The position numbers and the translations under genes are program-made. A DNA stretch of 64,000 nucleotides from Rhodocyclaceae bacterium (GTDB lineage: Bacteria; Pseudomonadota; Gammaproteobacteria; Burkholderiales; Rhodocyclaceae): assembly GCA_026415155.1 (NCBI GenBank), contig JAOAHQ010000032.1, positions 1 through 64,000 on the forward strand, in the 5' to 3' direction. The notes beneath the pieces are model-generated. The model saw only the letters and a program-made list of their open reading frames with translations, ran no database searches and was not told the origin of the DNA. Below, one piece after another: positions 1 through 6,588 of the stretch (position 1 is the first letter of the stretch; the number at the start of each line of letters is the position of its first letter).

Positions 1-19
1 AGATGTGTATAAGAGACAG
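1..19 (+). other. Nextera/Tn5 mosaic-end adapter remnant
   Basis: The first bases AGATGTGTATAAGAGACAG are the 19-bp Tn5 mosaic end used in Nextera library preparation. This is library sequence and not genome. It marks the contig edge and shows that the CRISPR array to its right is cut by the assembly. Confidence 0.97.
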
Positions 20-29
20 TTACGGTTGC

Positions 30-836
30 GTCTCAATCCCTTTGAAATCAGGGCATTTTGGGAATTCAGGCGGCCAGCGAAGAATTTTCTTCTTCGTTGT
101 GTCTCAATCCCTTTGAAATCAGGGCATTTTGGGAATCGGCAGGGTGTAATCGACCTCCGTCGGCGTGGGTCTCAATCCCTTTGAAATCAGGGCATTTTGG
201 GAATTGAATACATGGATGACATCGGGTTCTCTCGCATGGTCTCAATCCCTTTGAAATCAGGGCATTTTGGGAATGCCGCGCCGGCCATCGAAGTCGAAGA
301 GGTGGCGTGTCTCAATCCCTTTGAAATCAGGGCATTTTGGGAATCGGGCGCGTCAGTCCCGGCCCGAGACGGAATCGGAGTCTCAATCCCTTTGAACTCA
401 GGGCATTTTGGGAATGGAACGACCCGGCGGACATGTTCCGCCAGAAAAGTCTCAATCCCTTTGAAATCAGGGCATTTTGGGAATCTACAAGGGCCGGGAG
501 TAACTGACCAGGCCACCAGTCTCAATCCCTTTGAAATCAGGGCATTTTGGGAATGCGACGACCTGTGCGAGTGGAGCGCCTCTGTGCGGTCTCAATCCCT
601 TTGAAATCAGGGCATTTTGGGAATTGATGAGATCGAGCAGCTGTTGGCTGGTGTCGAGGGTCTCAATCCCTTTGAAATCAGGGCATTTTGGGAATTTTCC
701 AAAAGGACGAAGCCTGATGGCCGACATGACGTCTCAATCCCTTTGAAATCAGGGCATTTTGGGAATGCATGACGATGCGCGCTATGGCGTCGGTGCCCAT
801 GTCTCAATCCCTTTGAAATCAGGGCATTTTGGGAAT
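30..836 (-). CRISPR. CRISPR array, 12 repeats and 11 complete spacers, truncated at contig edge
   Basis: Twelve 36-bp repeats start at 30, 101, 169, 239, 309, 380, 449, 519, 589, 660, 731 and 801, with spacers of 32-35 bp. On the plus strand the repeat begins GTCTCAATCCC and ends TTTTGGGAAT. The reverse complement ends in ATTGAGAC, which resembles the 8-nt 5' handle (AUUGAAAC type) of type III crRNAs, so transcription is most likely on the minus strand, the same as all cas genes. One repeat (380-415) carries an A-to-C change. The oldest end would lie to the left and is missing, because the adapter cuts into a partial spacer at 20-29. The repeat contains a short CCCT/AGGG stem. Confidence 0.98.
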
Positions 837-994
837 CGCGAGCGCCAGAAAACTGACGCCGAAACAACGCGCTACGGCAACTGGTCTGGAAAGTCTTCTC
901 AAGGCCGGCACTTGTCTTCCTTTCTGGCGGTTTCGCTTCCTCGAATGCTGACTTGCGCATCTTCGCCAATCGCGGTGGGCGTTGTCAATGGGCT
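837..994 (-). promoter_or_regulatory. Presumed CRISPR leader between cas2 and the array
   Basis: This 158-bp gene-free stretch lies between the cas2 stop and the first repeat in the inferred direction of transcription, where a leader is expected. A perfect -35 hexamer, TTGACA on the minus strand (983-988), is present, but no good -10 box follows at the right distance. The leader role is inferred from position and from the ATTGAGAC handle orientation. Confidence 0.5.
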
Positions 995-1279
995 TTACCA
1001 CGCCGCCGGCAGGCCGCTCCACTGGATGCCTTCCGGCAGGCAGGCGCGCCCGAGCCGCGCCTTGAGGCCGCGGCGGGGCAAGGGATAGGCGCGCAGATCG
1101 TCTTCTTTCCCGTCGATGAGCGGCTGCAATCCTTCGAGCAGCCGTTCGAGTTGCCGCTCATCTCCGACGAAGAGGAATACCGAATACTGCAAGGGAAAGG
1201 CCCGCTTCTTGAGGTAGCGGAACACGCGGCTAAGCCGCTTGGGGTGAGCGATGTCGTAGCAGATGACGTATTCGCTCAT
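995..1279 (-). CDS. cas2: CRISPR adaptation protein Cas2 (first copy)
   Basis: This 94-residue protein begins MSEYVICYDIAHPKRLSRVF. It is the ferredoxin-fold Cas2 with the conserved Asp after Tyr in the first strand (CYDI). Cas2 dimers bridge two Cas1 dimers in the spacer integration complex. The ATG at 1279 overlaps the cas1 stop in an ATGA, which decides the start over an upstream in-frame codon. It is the last cas gene before the array. A second, divergent cas2 lies on the other side of cas1. Confidence 0.92.
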   Translation of the reverse strand: MSEYVICYDIAHPKRLSRVFRYLKKRAFPLQYSVFLFVGDERQLERLLEGLQPLIDGKEDDLRAYPLPRRGLKARLGRACLPEGIQWSGLPAAW

Positions 1280-2262
1280 GCGAAATCCCCGCTCGATGCC
1301 TCGTCGTGATTGCACGATGACGCTTCGCTGGCATGGCCGATGCGCTCGGAGAGCGCATCCACTTCGGCCGCGATGCCCGCACGCAGCACTTCGCTATAGC
1401 CTTCATAGGCCGCGTAGTAACGCGCCCGCCCCGCCTTGCCGAGCAGGCAGCCGGATTCGGTGGTCGAAAAATCGTCGCGCGCCGAGAGGGTCTGCTCTTT
1501 GACGAGCCTGAGGCAGAAGCGGTCGCACAGGGGCCGCACGGCTTCGAGCAGGTCAGAAGCGAGCGATTCGCGGCCGAAGTCGAGCGCGTGATAGAAGCCG
1601 ACGTAAGGGTCGAAACCGGCACCGTAAAGGGCGATGGCCAGTTCCGCATGGGCGAGCGTGTAGGTGAGCGACAGGAGCGCATTGAAGGGGTCTTTCGGCG
1701 GCCGGCGGTTGCGGCTCTTGAAATGCCAGGATTCCGGCACGACGGCCTTAAGGCCGTCGAAGTAGCAGGCCGCGGCCGCGCCTTCGATGCCGCGCAGCCG
1801 TGGGAGCGAGTCGGCGCTGGCAAGACGGCGCTGGTGCGCTTTGAGCAGCTCCATGGCGTGGGTGAGCTCATAGCGGGCCTGCATGTCGCGGGCGCGCAAA
1901 GCGTCGAACCATTCGATCTGCCGCTCGATCTTGCGCTCGATCAGCGCGCGCGCGAAGGCCAGGCAAAAATCTTCATCGAGGCTCTTTTTGACCTGTGCGA
2001 CGCGGCGCGAAGCGTCGTTGTGCGGGCGGGCGAGCATGAGACTGGGCTTGCCAACCCGGCCCGAGAGCACCACGACGCCGACACCCTGTTCGCCGAGCTT
2101 GCCCAAAAGGCTCGCCGAGAGCGTCACATCGCCGCGCAGGAAGACGCGCGTCAGGGGCGCGATGGGCACGGTGCCGATGCGTTCATTGTTTTCGCGGAAC
2201 ACGATGGCGCCGCCTTCGAGTTCCAGCGCCACGCCGCGGCGGTCGACGAAGAGGCTGCTCAT
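1276..2262 (-). CDS. cas1: CRISPR adaptation integrase Cas1
   Basis: This 328-residue Cas1 is the metal-dependent integrase that inserts new spacers. The N-terminal beta domain (FLRGDVTLSASLLGKLGEQG) is followed by the helical catalytic domain. Likely metal ligands are E160 (RLRGIEG), H225 (GFYHALDFGRESL) and D237/E240. The gene starts 3 bp after the second cas2 and overlaps the first cas2. A copy of the dispersed GTCGGCGCTGGC repeat lies in frame and encodes RRLASADS at residues 145-152, just before the first catalytic Glu. That suggests a tolerated insertion or a conversion of a loop. Confidence 0.96.
   Translation of the reverse strand: MSSLFVDRRGVALELEGGAIVFRENNERIGTVPIAPLTRVFLRGDVTLSASLLGKLGEQGVGVVVLSGRVGKPSLMLARPHNDASRRVAQVKKSLDEDFCLAFARALIERKIERQIEWFDALRARDMQARYELTHAMELLKAHQRRLASADSLPRLRGIEGAAAACYFDGLKAVVPESWHFKSRNRRPPKDPFNALLSLTYTLAHAELAIALYGAGFDPYVGFYHALDFGRESLASDLLEAVRPLCDRFCLRLVKEQTLSARDDFSTTESGCLLGKAGRARYYAAYEGYSEVLRAGIAAEVDALSERIGHASEASSCNHDEASSGDFA
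1810..1829 (+). repeat. Dispersed GTCGGCGC repeat copy inside cas1
   Basis: GTCGGCGCTGGC-AA-GACGGC matches the consensus in full apart from the leading AAA. Antisense to the element, the host gene reads RRLASAD. Confidence 0.75.
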
Positions 2263-2265
2263 GAC

Positions 2266-2550
2266 TCAGACGATGGCGAAGAAGTGCTCGGTGAAATGTG
2301 TGGCGCGGCCGAAAAGCTGCGGCTTCATGCGCGGGTCGAGGCCGAGGAAATGCACGCGGTCTTCATCCGGGTCGATGAGTTCTTCGAGATCGGCGCGGAT
2401 GCGCAGCAATTCCGCCGGCGTCACCCACAGCTCGAAGACGGACTTCTGCCCCGCCACCTTGTAGCCGGTAAGGTAGCGGCAGACCTTGTGCAAGCGCTTG
2501 GGCTCGCAGATGTCATAGGCGACGAGGGTGAGCAGGCGTTGCGTGTCCAT
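2266..2550 (-). CDS. cas2: CRISPR adaptation protein Cas2 (second, divergent copy)
   Basis: This 94-residue protein with LVAYDICEPKRLHKVCRYL is another Cas2, with the conserved Asp after Tyr and a KSVFELWV strand. It differs strongly from the copy at 995-1279, so it is not a recent duplication. It lies 3 bp upstream of cas1, giving the order cas2-cas1-cas2. One copy may pair with Cas1 while the other has a different role, or the two may form a heterodimer; neither can be told from sequence alone. Confidence 0.9.
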   Translation of the reverse strand: MDTQRLLTLVAYDICEPKRLHKVCRYLTGYKVAGQKSVFELWVTPAELLRIRADLEELIDPDEDRVHFLGLDPRMKPQLFGRATHFTEHFFAIV

Positions 2551-2564
2551 GCCGTCATCTTAGA

Positions 2565-2602
2565 AAAGTCGGCGCTCATCAGACGGCACGGCAAGCTTGC
2601 CG
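2565..2602 (+). repeat. Dispersed repeat copy with AAGCTT palindrome, downstream flank of the CARF gene
   Basis: The copy runs AAAGTCGGCGCTCATCAGAC then GGCACGGCAAGCTTGCCG. It matches 3721-3758 at 37 of 38 positions. Together with the adjacent gene end it forms a larger inverted repeat (GCGCTCATC at 2572-2580 with GATGAGCGC at 2607-2615), so it may fold as a hairpin at the 3' end of the gene at 2604-3704. Confidence 0.85.
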
Positions 2603-2603
2603 G

Positions 2604-3704
2604 TCAGATGAGCGCAATGGCTTCCGCAGGCAGTGCCAGGCCGCGCTGCGTATGGGGTTTCCGCCCGGCGCGGGCGAGCAGATACGGCGCGGCGGCGGGG
2701 CCGAGGGCGGCCTTGAGCGCGCTTTCGAGCTTGGAGTTGTTCTGCTCGAAGAATTCCTTTTCCATGCCATCTTTCAGCCGCCGTTGCGCCGCTTCGAAAG
2801 CCACCGCATCGCGGCCGACGACGCGGGCGTAGGGGCGCAGGAATTCTGCGGGGTCGATGTCGCGCCAGGTGCGCATGGGCCGGCCATCGAGCGCCGTCTG
2901 CGCCCAGAAGGCCAGCCAGGCCAGCAGCGCGGGCTTGAGTTCGAGCACGCGACCGCCGCAGCGGGCCTGGCGCGCGGCGAGGTCGATTTCGAGCCGGGGC
3001 GGGCCGAAGCTGGCGTTAAGCGCCGAGACTGTCTCGATGTAGCCCGCGCGTCCTTCGCGCAAGCCTTGCGGCAGGCCGTGGCGCAGGAGCACCACCGGAA
3101 TCTCGGCGAGAGTGACGAGCGCTTCGGCGGTGTCGATGTGGCGGTTGTCGCGCGTGGTCAGGCGCTTCGGATTCGCCGGTGGAAAGAAGAATTCCGGGTG
3201 CGATTCGAAGGGCGCGGAGACGAGCACGTGCGAGAGCCGATCCTGCGGCCGGGCGTAAAGCGAGAAGGCATAGCCGAGATAAAAGCCCATCGTCTTCCTG
3301 CCGCCGGCGATCGAGACGTGCAGCGCCGCATCCTCGTCTTGCGTGAGGCGCGCCATGACCGCGGTGATGGCATCCGCGGCGCAGGCGTTTTCTGCGGGCG
3401 TGCGGATGTCGGCGAGCGCCGCCCCGTCCGGTCCCGCGATGACGTGGATGTTCGCCTCGTCGAAGCGGGGCCGGCCGAGCTGCGGGTAGTCGGAAAGCAG
3501 CGCATGGAACTGTCCGCCGTCGGGGTGAAGGAGCGCCGCCTTGGCAAGCCGCGCCCCTTCCAGCGTGGTGACGAGATGCACTTCGGTCGGGATGAAGGCG
3601 GGTTGGGCGTGGGCGAGCGCGTAGAGCGTCTCGGTGACGATCTGCGGGGAGAGACCGGTCACGCAGAGCAGGATGCGGCGGGAAAATTCGTGCGGCGCTT
3701 TCAT
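2604..3704 (-). CDS. NE0113-family CARF protein (type III CRISPR accessory)
   Basis: This 366-residue protein resembles the Cas_NE0113 family, first seen in Nitrosomonas europaea. The N-terminus RRILLCVTGLSPQIVTETLY and the later HVSIAGGRKTMGFYLGYAFS are typical of its CARF-like ligand-binding fold. The family is annotated as Csm6-like or as a ring nuclease in some resources; its biochemistry is less settled. The C-terminal third (from about residue 245, LELKPALLAWLAFWAQ) looks like a winged-helix segment. I chose ATG at 3704; a TTG at 3722 would add six residues. The gene is bracketed by two near-identical 38-bp repeats, so it may be a cassette. Likely role: sensing or degrading cyclic oligoadenylate. 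Confidence 0.85.
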   Translation of the reverse strand: MKAPHEFSRRILLCVTGLSPQIVTETLYALAHAQPAFIPTEVHLVTTLEGARLAKAALLHPDGGQFHALLSDYPQLGRPRFDEANIHVIAGPDGAALADIRTPAENACAADAITAVMARLTQDEDAALHVSIAGGRKTMGFYLGYAFSLYARPQDRLSHVLVSAPFESHPEFFFPPANPKRLTTRDNRHIDTAEALVTLAEIPVVLLRHGLPQGLREGRAGYIETVSALNASFGPPRLEIDLAARQARCGGRVLELKPALLAWLAFWAQTALDGRPMRTWRDIDPAEFLRPYARVVGRDAVAFEAAQRRLKDGMEKEFFEQNNSKLESALKAALGPAAAPYLLARAGRKPHTQRGLALPAEAIALI

Positions 3705-3720
3705 GCCACATAGATTAGCC

Positions 3721-3758
3721 AAAGTCGGCGCTCATCAGACGGCATGGCAAGCTTGCCG
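3721..3758 (+). repeat. Dispersed repeat copy with AAGCTT palindrome, upstream flank of the CARF gene
   Basis: This is the second member of the 38-bp direct repeat pair (see 2565-2602), with one C/T difference. It directly abuts the vapC stop codon at 3759-3761. GACGGCA and TGCCGTC form an inverted pair around TGGCAAGCT. Confidence 0.85.
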
Positions 3759-4166
3759 TCAATCGGGCAGGATCAGCGGGATCGTCTTGCGGCCATGCCG
3801 GCGATAGATGCGGAAGTCGCCATCGAGCGTGAGCACGCGGCAGGGTTCGTAAAGCTCGCTCATGCGGATCAGGCAGGCGTCCGCGAGCGAGGCGGGCACG
3901 TTGTCGTAGCGCTCGAACAACTGGCGCACGGCGGTGATTTCCTCGGCCAGCGATAGCCCCATGCGGACGATGCCGCGCTCGATGAAGGCGAGCGCCTTGG
4001 CCGGGTCGAAGCCGGCGCGAGCGAGCAGGAAGCAGGTTTCGGCGACGACCGCCTCGCAGGTGAGCAAGGTCTCGGCACGCGCGAATTGCGCCTTGGCCCA
4101 TTCGTGATGCCGCTCATCCCGGCACATCAGCGCTACCCAGGGGCCGGTATCGAGGATGAGATGCAT
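3759..4166 (-). CDS. vapC: PIN-domain toxin VapC (module 1)
   Basis: This 135-residue PIN-domain ribonuclease begins MHLILDTGPWVAL. Acidic residues expected in the active site are present: D6, E in AVVAETC, D in SLADACLIR and D in LTLDGDF. The start ATG shares one base with the vapB stop (TGATG), so the pair is translationally coupled. VapC toxins typically cleave tRNA or rRNA. It sits between two CARF genes of the CRISPR locus. Confidence 0.9.
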   Translation of the reverse strand: MHLILDTGPWVALMCRDERHHEWAKAQFARAETLLTCEAVVAETCFLLARAGFDPAKALAFIERGIVRMGLSLAEEITAVRQLFERYDNVPASLADACLIRMSELYEPCRVLTLDGDFRIYRRHGRKTIPLILPD

Positions 4167-4417
4167 CAATCCTTGCCGAAGTCGGCGAGATGCGCGGGGT
4201 TGGAGGCGAGATCCGCAGGCCCCCCTTCGAAGCAGCCGACGAGTTCGCCGGCGCGCTCCAGCGCCGATGGCGCCCCTCCTGGCGCGGCCTTGCGCTGGGC
4301 CAGATAGGTTTCCAGCGCGCGCCGCACCAGCGCCGACTTGCTGACATGCTCGGCGGCGCTGGCGGCGGCGATTTCGCTTTCGAGCCGCTCGGGAATCTTG
4401 ATGGTCAGGGTGTTCAT
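4166..4417 (-). CDS. vapB: Antitoxin VapB, ribbon-helix-helix type (module 1)
   Basis: This 83-residue protein begins MNTLTIKIPERLESEIAAAS, a ribbon-helix-helix DNA-binding domain (KIPERL, SKSALVRRALETYL), followed by an acidic C-terminal tail that would wrap the toxin. The start at 4417 was chosen because the candidate promoter lies just upstream and the RHH fold begins there. The antitoxin type differs from modules 2 and 3, so this pair came independently. Confidence 0.88.
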   Translation of the reverse strand: MNTLTIKIPERLESEIAAASAAEHVSKSALVRRALETYLAQRKAAPGGAPSALERAGELVGCFEGGPADLASNPAHLADFGKD

Positions 4418-4424
4418 GGCGCAG

Positions 4425-4453
4425 ATAATACTGTCTGCCGGTTGGTAATACAA
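4425..4453 (-). promoter_or_regulatory. Candidate promoter of vapBC module 1
   Basis: On the minus strand TTGTAT, 17 bases, TATTAT, ending 8 bp before the vapB start. The region is AT-rich compared with its surroundings. It implies the TA pair can be transcribed independently of the cas operon. Confidence 0.6.
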
Positions 4454-4516
4454 CAAGGAGGGATGGGTGCGTTTTTGTGGCGGATGCAAAGGAGCAGGAT
4501 GGCTGGCCAGGCGTTT

Positions 4517-5587
4517 TTAGTGTAGCCCCCGTGCCAGCCGGTCGAGGACGAACACGCCCCCTTCGAAATGGCCGAAGAGCCGTTTGGCGCCGCCTTGCGC
4601 CCAGGCATCGCATTCGTGGGTCGAGCCCTGATGCGGCTGGGCAAGTTTCTTGAAGTCCAGCCGGCGCGGATTGAAACCAGGGTCGTGGAGGTGGCGGGCG
4701 AGTTCGCCGATGCGCTCGTTGATCTGGCGCCGTTCGTCGGCGGAGCACTCGCGCGTGCTGCGCTCGAAATCGGGGCCAAAGCGCAGCTTGTCGTCGATGG
4801 GCGGCCAGAGTTGTTCGGAGAGCAGACCATCCCGCACCTCCCGCCAGACGAGCTCGCCCCATTCCGAGAGTGCGACCTGACCGTCGAGGACGAGGAGGAA
4901 GATTTCCGGAATGCCTCGAGCTTTATCCGCCATCACCGGCAGGCCGGCCTCGAGCCGCCGCCACAGCGGCAGCGTGGCGCGCACCGTCGCTTCGGCATCG
5001 AGCCGGATAGGCAGGCGCGGCAGGCGCAACAGTTCTTGGCTGCTTTCGAAGACATAGACGGTCTCGTCGGCATAGAGCATGCCGAGCGCTTGCATGAAGC
5101 CTTGCACGCTCTTGAAGCCGCCGGTGAGGTTGAAGACCACCGGCAGACCGAGCGGCCGGATTTCCTCGGCGCACAGCCGCACGAGCGCGGCCATGGCGAG
5201 ACGAAACGCCGGCAAATCTTCGGTGCGCAGATCGGGGATGCGCTTGACTTGCGCGCGCTCGCCAAGCACTTCGGCGAGGATGCCCGCCGTCGCCTGCCCA
5301 AGCCAGGTATCGGTGGCGATCAGCCAGTGCTGGTCTTCGGGCGCGAAACGCGGGCCATAGTAGCAGACCAATCCATTGTATTCGGCGGAGAGTTTGGCGC
5401 GCTCGCTGGCATCGGCTGCCTGCATGCGCTCGCGGGCCGCGTCGATGAGCGCTTGCAGGGTCTGGCGGGCATCCACCGGTACGTCCTCGGCGTGTTTGGC
5501 GTTGGCATGACGGGTTACCAGGCTGCGCTGCTCGCCGGCAAGATTGGTGAGCAGACTCGTGCCGCAAGTCGAGACGATGAGCTTCAT
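4517..5587 (-). CDS. CARF-RelE type III effector (Cami1-like)
   Basis: This 356-residue protein begins MKLIVSTCGTSLLTN, the CARF entry motif seen in APE2256/Csm6-like CRISPR proteins. A second CARF motif NLTGGFKSVQGFMQ lies near residue 160. The C-terminal 85 or so residues (LARHLHDPGFNPRRLDFKKL ... RLFGHFEGGVFVLDRLARG) follow the RelE/HigB toxin pattern: basic helix, then strands ending in a hydrophobic VFVLD strand. That architecture matches Cami1, a CARF-RelE ribosome-dependent mRNA interferase activated by cyclic oligoadenylate. The domain call is from pattern only. ATG overlaps the csx16 stop (ATGA). Alternative: a generic APE2256-family protein with an unknown C-terminus. Confidence 0.75.
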   Translation of the reverse strand: MKLIVSTCGTSLLTNLAGEQRSLVTRHANAKHAEDVPVDARQTLQALIDAARERMQAADASERAKLSAEYNGLVCYYGPRFAPEDQHWLIATDTWLGQATAGILAEVLGERAQVKRIPDLRTEDLPAFRLAMAALVRLCAEEIRPLGLPVVFNLTGGFKSVQGFMQALGMLYADETVYVFESSQELLRLPRLPIRLDAEATVRATLPLWRRLEAGLPVMADKARGIPEIFLLVLDGQVALSEWGELVWREVRDGLLSEQLWPPIDDKLRFGPDFERSTRECSADERRQINERIGELARHLHDPGFNPRRLDFKKLAQPHQGSTHECDAWAQGGAKRLFGHFEGGVFVLDRLARGLH

Positions 5588-5886
5588 CCGGCCTCCTTCG
5601 GTTTCGTGATGCGGTATTCCTCCAGCCGCGCATCGAGCCGGGCGAGCGTTTCCGCATCGAGTTCCCGCCCGCGCAAGCTGGCCGGCAGATCGAGCGAGAG
5701 GTTGAAGTAACGCGCGCCGCGCGCGCAGACTTCGGCGGCGAGATGCACTGGCAGCGAGCCGATGACGACATCACCGGCTTTCAGGATGGCCGGATCGAGA
5801 TGGGCGACGTGCTCATCGTAGGCGACCTGGGCGGCCCTCGCCCAATCGAGCGCGCCGGGGTGGCGGGTGACGAAATAGGTGGTCAT
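5584..5886 (-). CDS. csx16: CRISPR-associated protein Csx16 (VVA1548 family)
   Basis: This 100-residue protein with YFVTRHPGALDWA at the N-terminus, then HLDPAILKAGDVVIGSLPVHLAAEVCARGARYFNL, is Csx16. The family occurs only with type III systems, and members have been reported or proposed as ring nucleases that degrade cyclic oligoadenylate. Its ATG follows the vapC stop at 5887 directly, and its own stop overlaps the CARF-RelE start. This tight coupling fits an off-switch made together with the effector. Confidence 0.88.
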   Translation of the reverse strand: MTTYFVTRHPGALDWARAAQVAYDEHVAHLDPAILKAGDVVIGSLPVHLAAEVCARGARYFNLSLDLPASLRGRELDAETLARLDARLEEYRITKPKEAG

Positions 5887-6294
5887 TCAGTTCGTTTCCG
5901 GCCGGATGCAGCGGATCTCGAGGTTCAGGGGGCCGGCGAGTTCGAGCCCGGGGCGGTCGGCGGTGAGTACGGGGACGCGCAAGCGTTCGGCGAGCGCAAG
6001 ACAGGCGCGATCGCCCAGGGAAAGGCCCTGTGCGCGCGTCAGCGGCCGCAATTCGGCGCAACGGCGCGCCAGACCGGCATCGAAGGCGACCACTTCGATG
6101 GAAAGGCTCGAAGCCGCCTCGAACGCCTCGGCGGAGGACATCCCCCATTCCATGAGCTTCGAAAGCACTTCGGCCCAATTGACAGCCGTAGCCAGGCAGC
6201 GCTCTTCGCTCGTCAGCCGCGCCACTTCGTCGCCGCCCGTCTCGCCATTCAAACAGGCGAGCATGGCAGAGGCATCGAGCACGAATTCACTCAC
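5887..6294 (-). CDS. vapC: PIN-domain toxin VapC (module 2)
   Basis: This 135-residue PIN protein begins MSEFVLDASAMLACLNGE. Candidate active-site residues are D7, E in NWAEVLSK, D in LGDRACLALA and D in LTADRP. The start is GTG at 6294, overlapping the AbrB-type vapB by 8 bp. It is immediately followed by csx16, so toxin and CRISPR regulator probably share a transcript. Confidence 0.9.
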   Translation of the reverse strand: MSEFVLDASAMLACLNGETGGDEVARLTSEERCLATAVNWAEVLSKLMEWGMSSAEAFEAASSLSIEVVAFDAGLARRCAELRPLTRAQGLSLGDRACLALAERLRVPVLTADRPGLELAGPLNLEIRCIRPETN

Positions 6295-6529
6295 GTGCGG
6301 CCTCGGCGCGACGCTCGGCGATCAATTCGTCGACCAAGGAGACATCCGCCGGAACGTAGCGGCGCACCAGCGCCCGCGCCCGTTCCAATTGCGCCCGCCG
6401 CGAGGTGATCACCGCCTCGCCATCGCGCATTTCGAACAGCACGGGATCGCCTTCCTTGAGACCAAGAGCCTGGCGTATTTCTGCCGGGATGACAACTCGA
6501 CCACCTTCTGACATTTTCATCTGGATCAT
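6287..6529 (-). CDS. vapB: Antitoxin VapB, AbrB/MazE type (module 2)
   Basis: This 80-residue protein begins MIQMKMSEGGRVVIPAEIRQ, a SpoVT-AbrB swapped-hairpin DNA-binding domain (GRVVIPAEIRQALGLKEGD). The charged C-terminal tail would bind VapC. The gene starts just after a candidate promoter that overlaps the cas6 stop. Confidence 0.9.
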   Translation of the reverse strand: MIQMKMSEGGRVVIPAEIRQALGLKEGDPVLFEMRDGEAVITSRRAQLERARALVRRYVPADVSLVDELIAERRAEAARE

Positions 6530-6560
6530 GATTATTTCTCCATATGATCACTGAGATGTC

Positions 6561-6588
6561 AGTATAGGAAATCTCTGGCAGCCGTCAA
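6561..6588 (-). promoter_or_regulatory. Candidate promoter of vapBC module 2 and csx16/CARF-RelE
   Basis: On the minus strand TTGACG, 16 bases, TATACT. The -35 box overlaps the cas6 stop codon at 6585-6587. A promoter here would drive vapBC2, csx16 and the CARF-RelE gene separately from the Csm genes. Confidence 0.6.

Noticed and set aside
187-969. Open frames across the CRISPR array
   Set aside because: They repeat the same peptide per unit and simply reflect the CRISPR repeats.
1810-1829. The repeat translated as VGAGKTA looks like a Walker A motif
   Set aside because: No host protein uses that frame with a P-loop fold; the likeness is incidental.
1333-2832. Long plus-strand open frame (499 codons) opposite cas1/cas2
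   Set aside because: It is antisense to well-recognised cas1 and cas2 genes and has no family motifs; high GC keeps antisense frames open.
4326-4347. CCAGCGCCGACTTG in vapB module 1, like a half repeat
   Set aside because: Only 14 bases match, the GCCGTC half is missing and the codons make the conserved SKSALVRR of RHH antitoxins.
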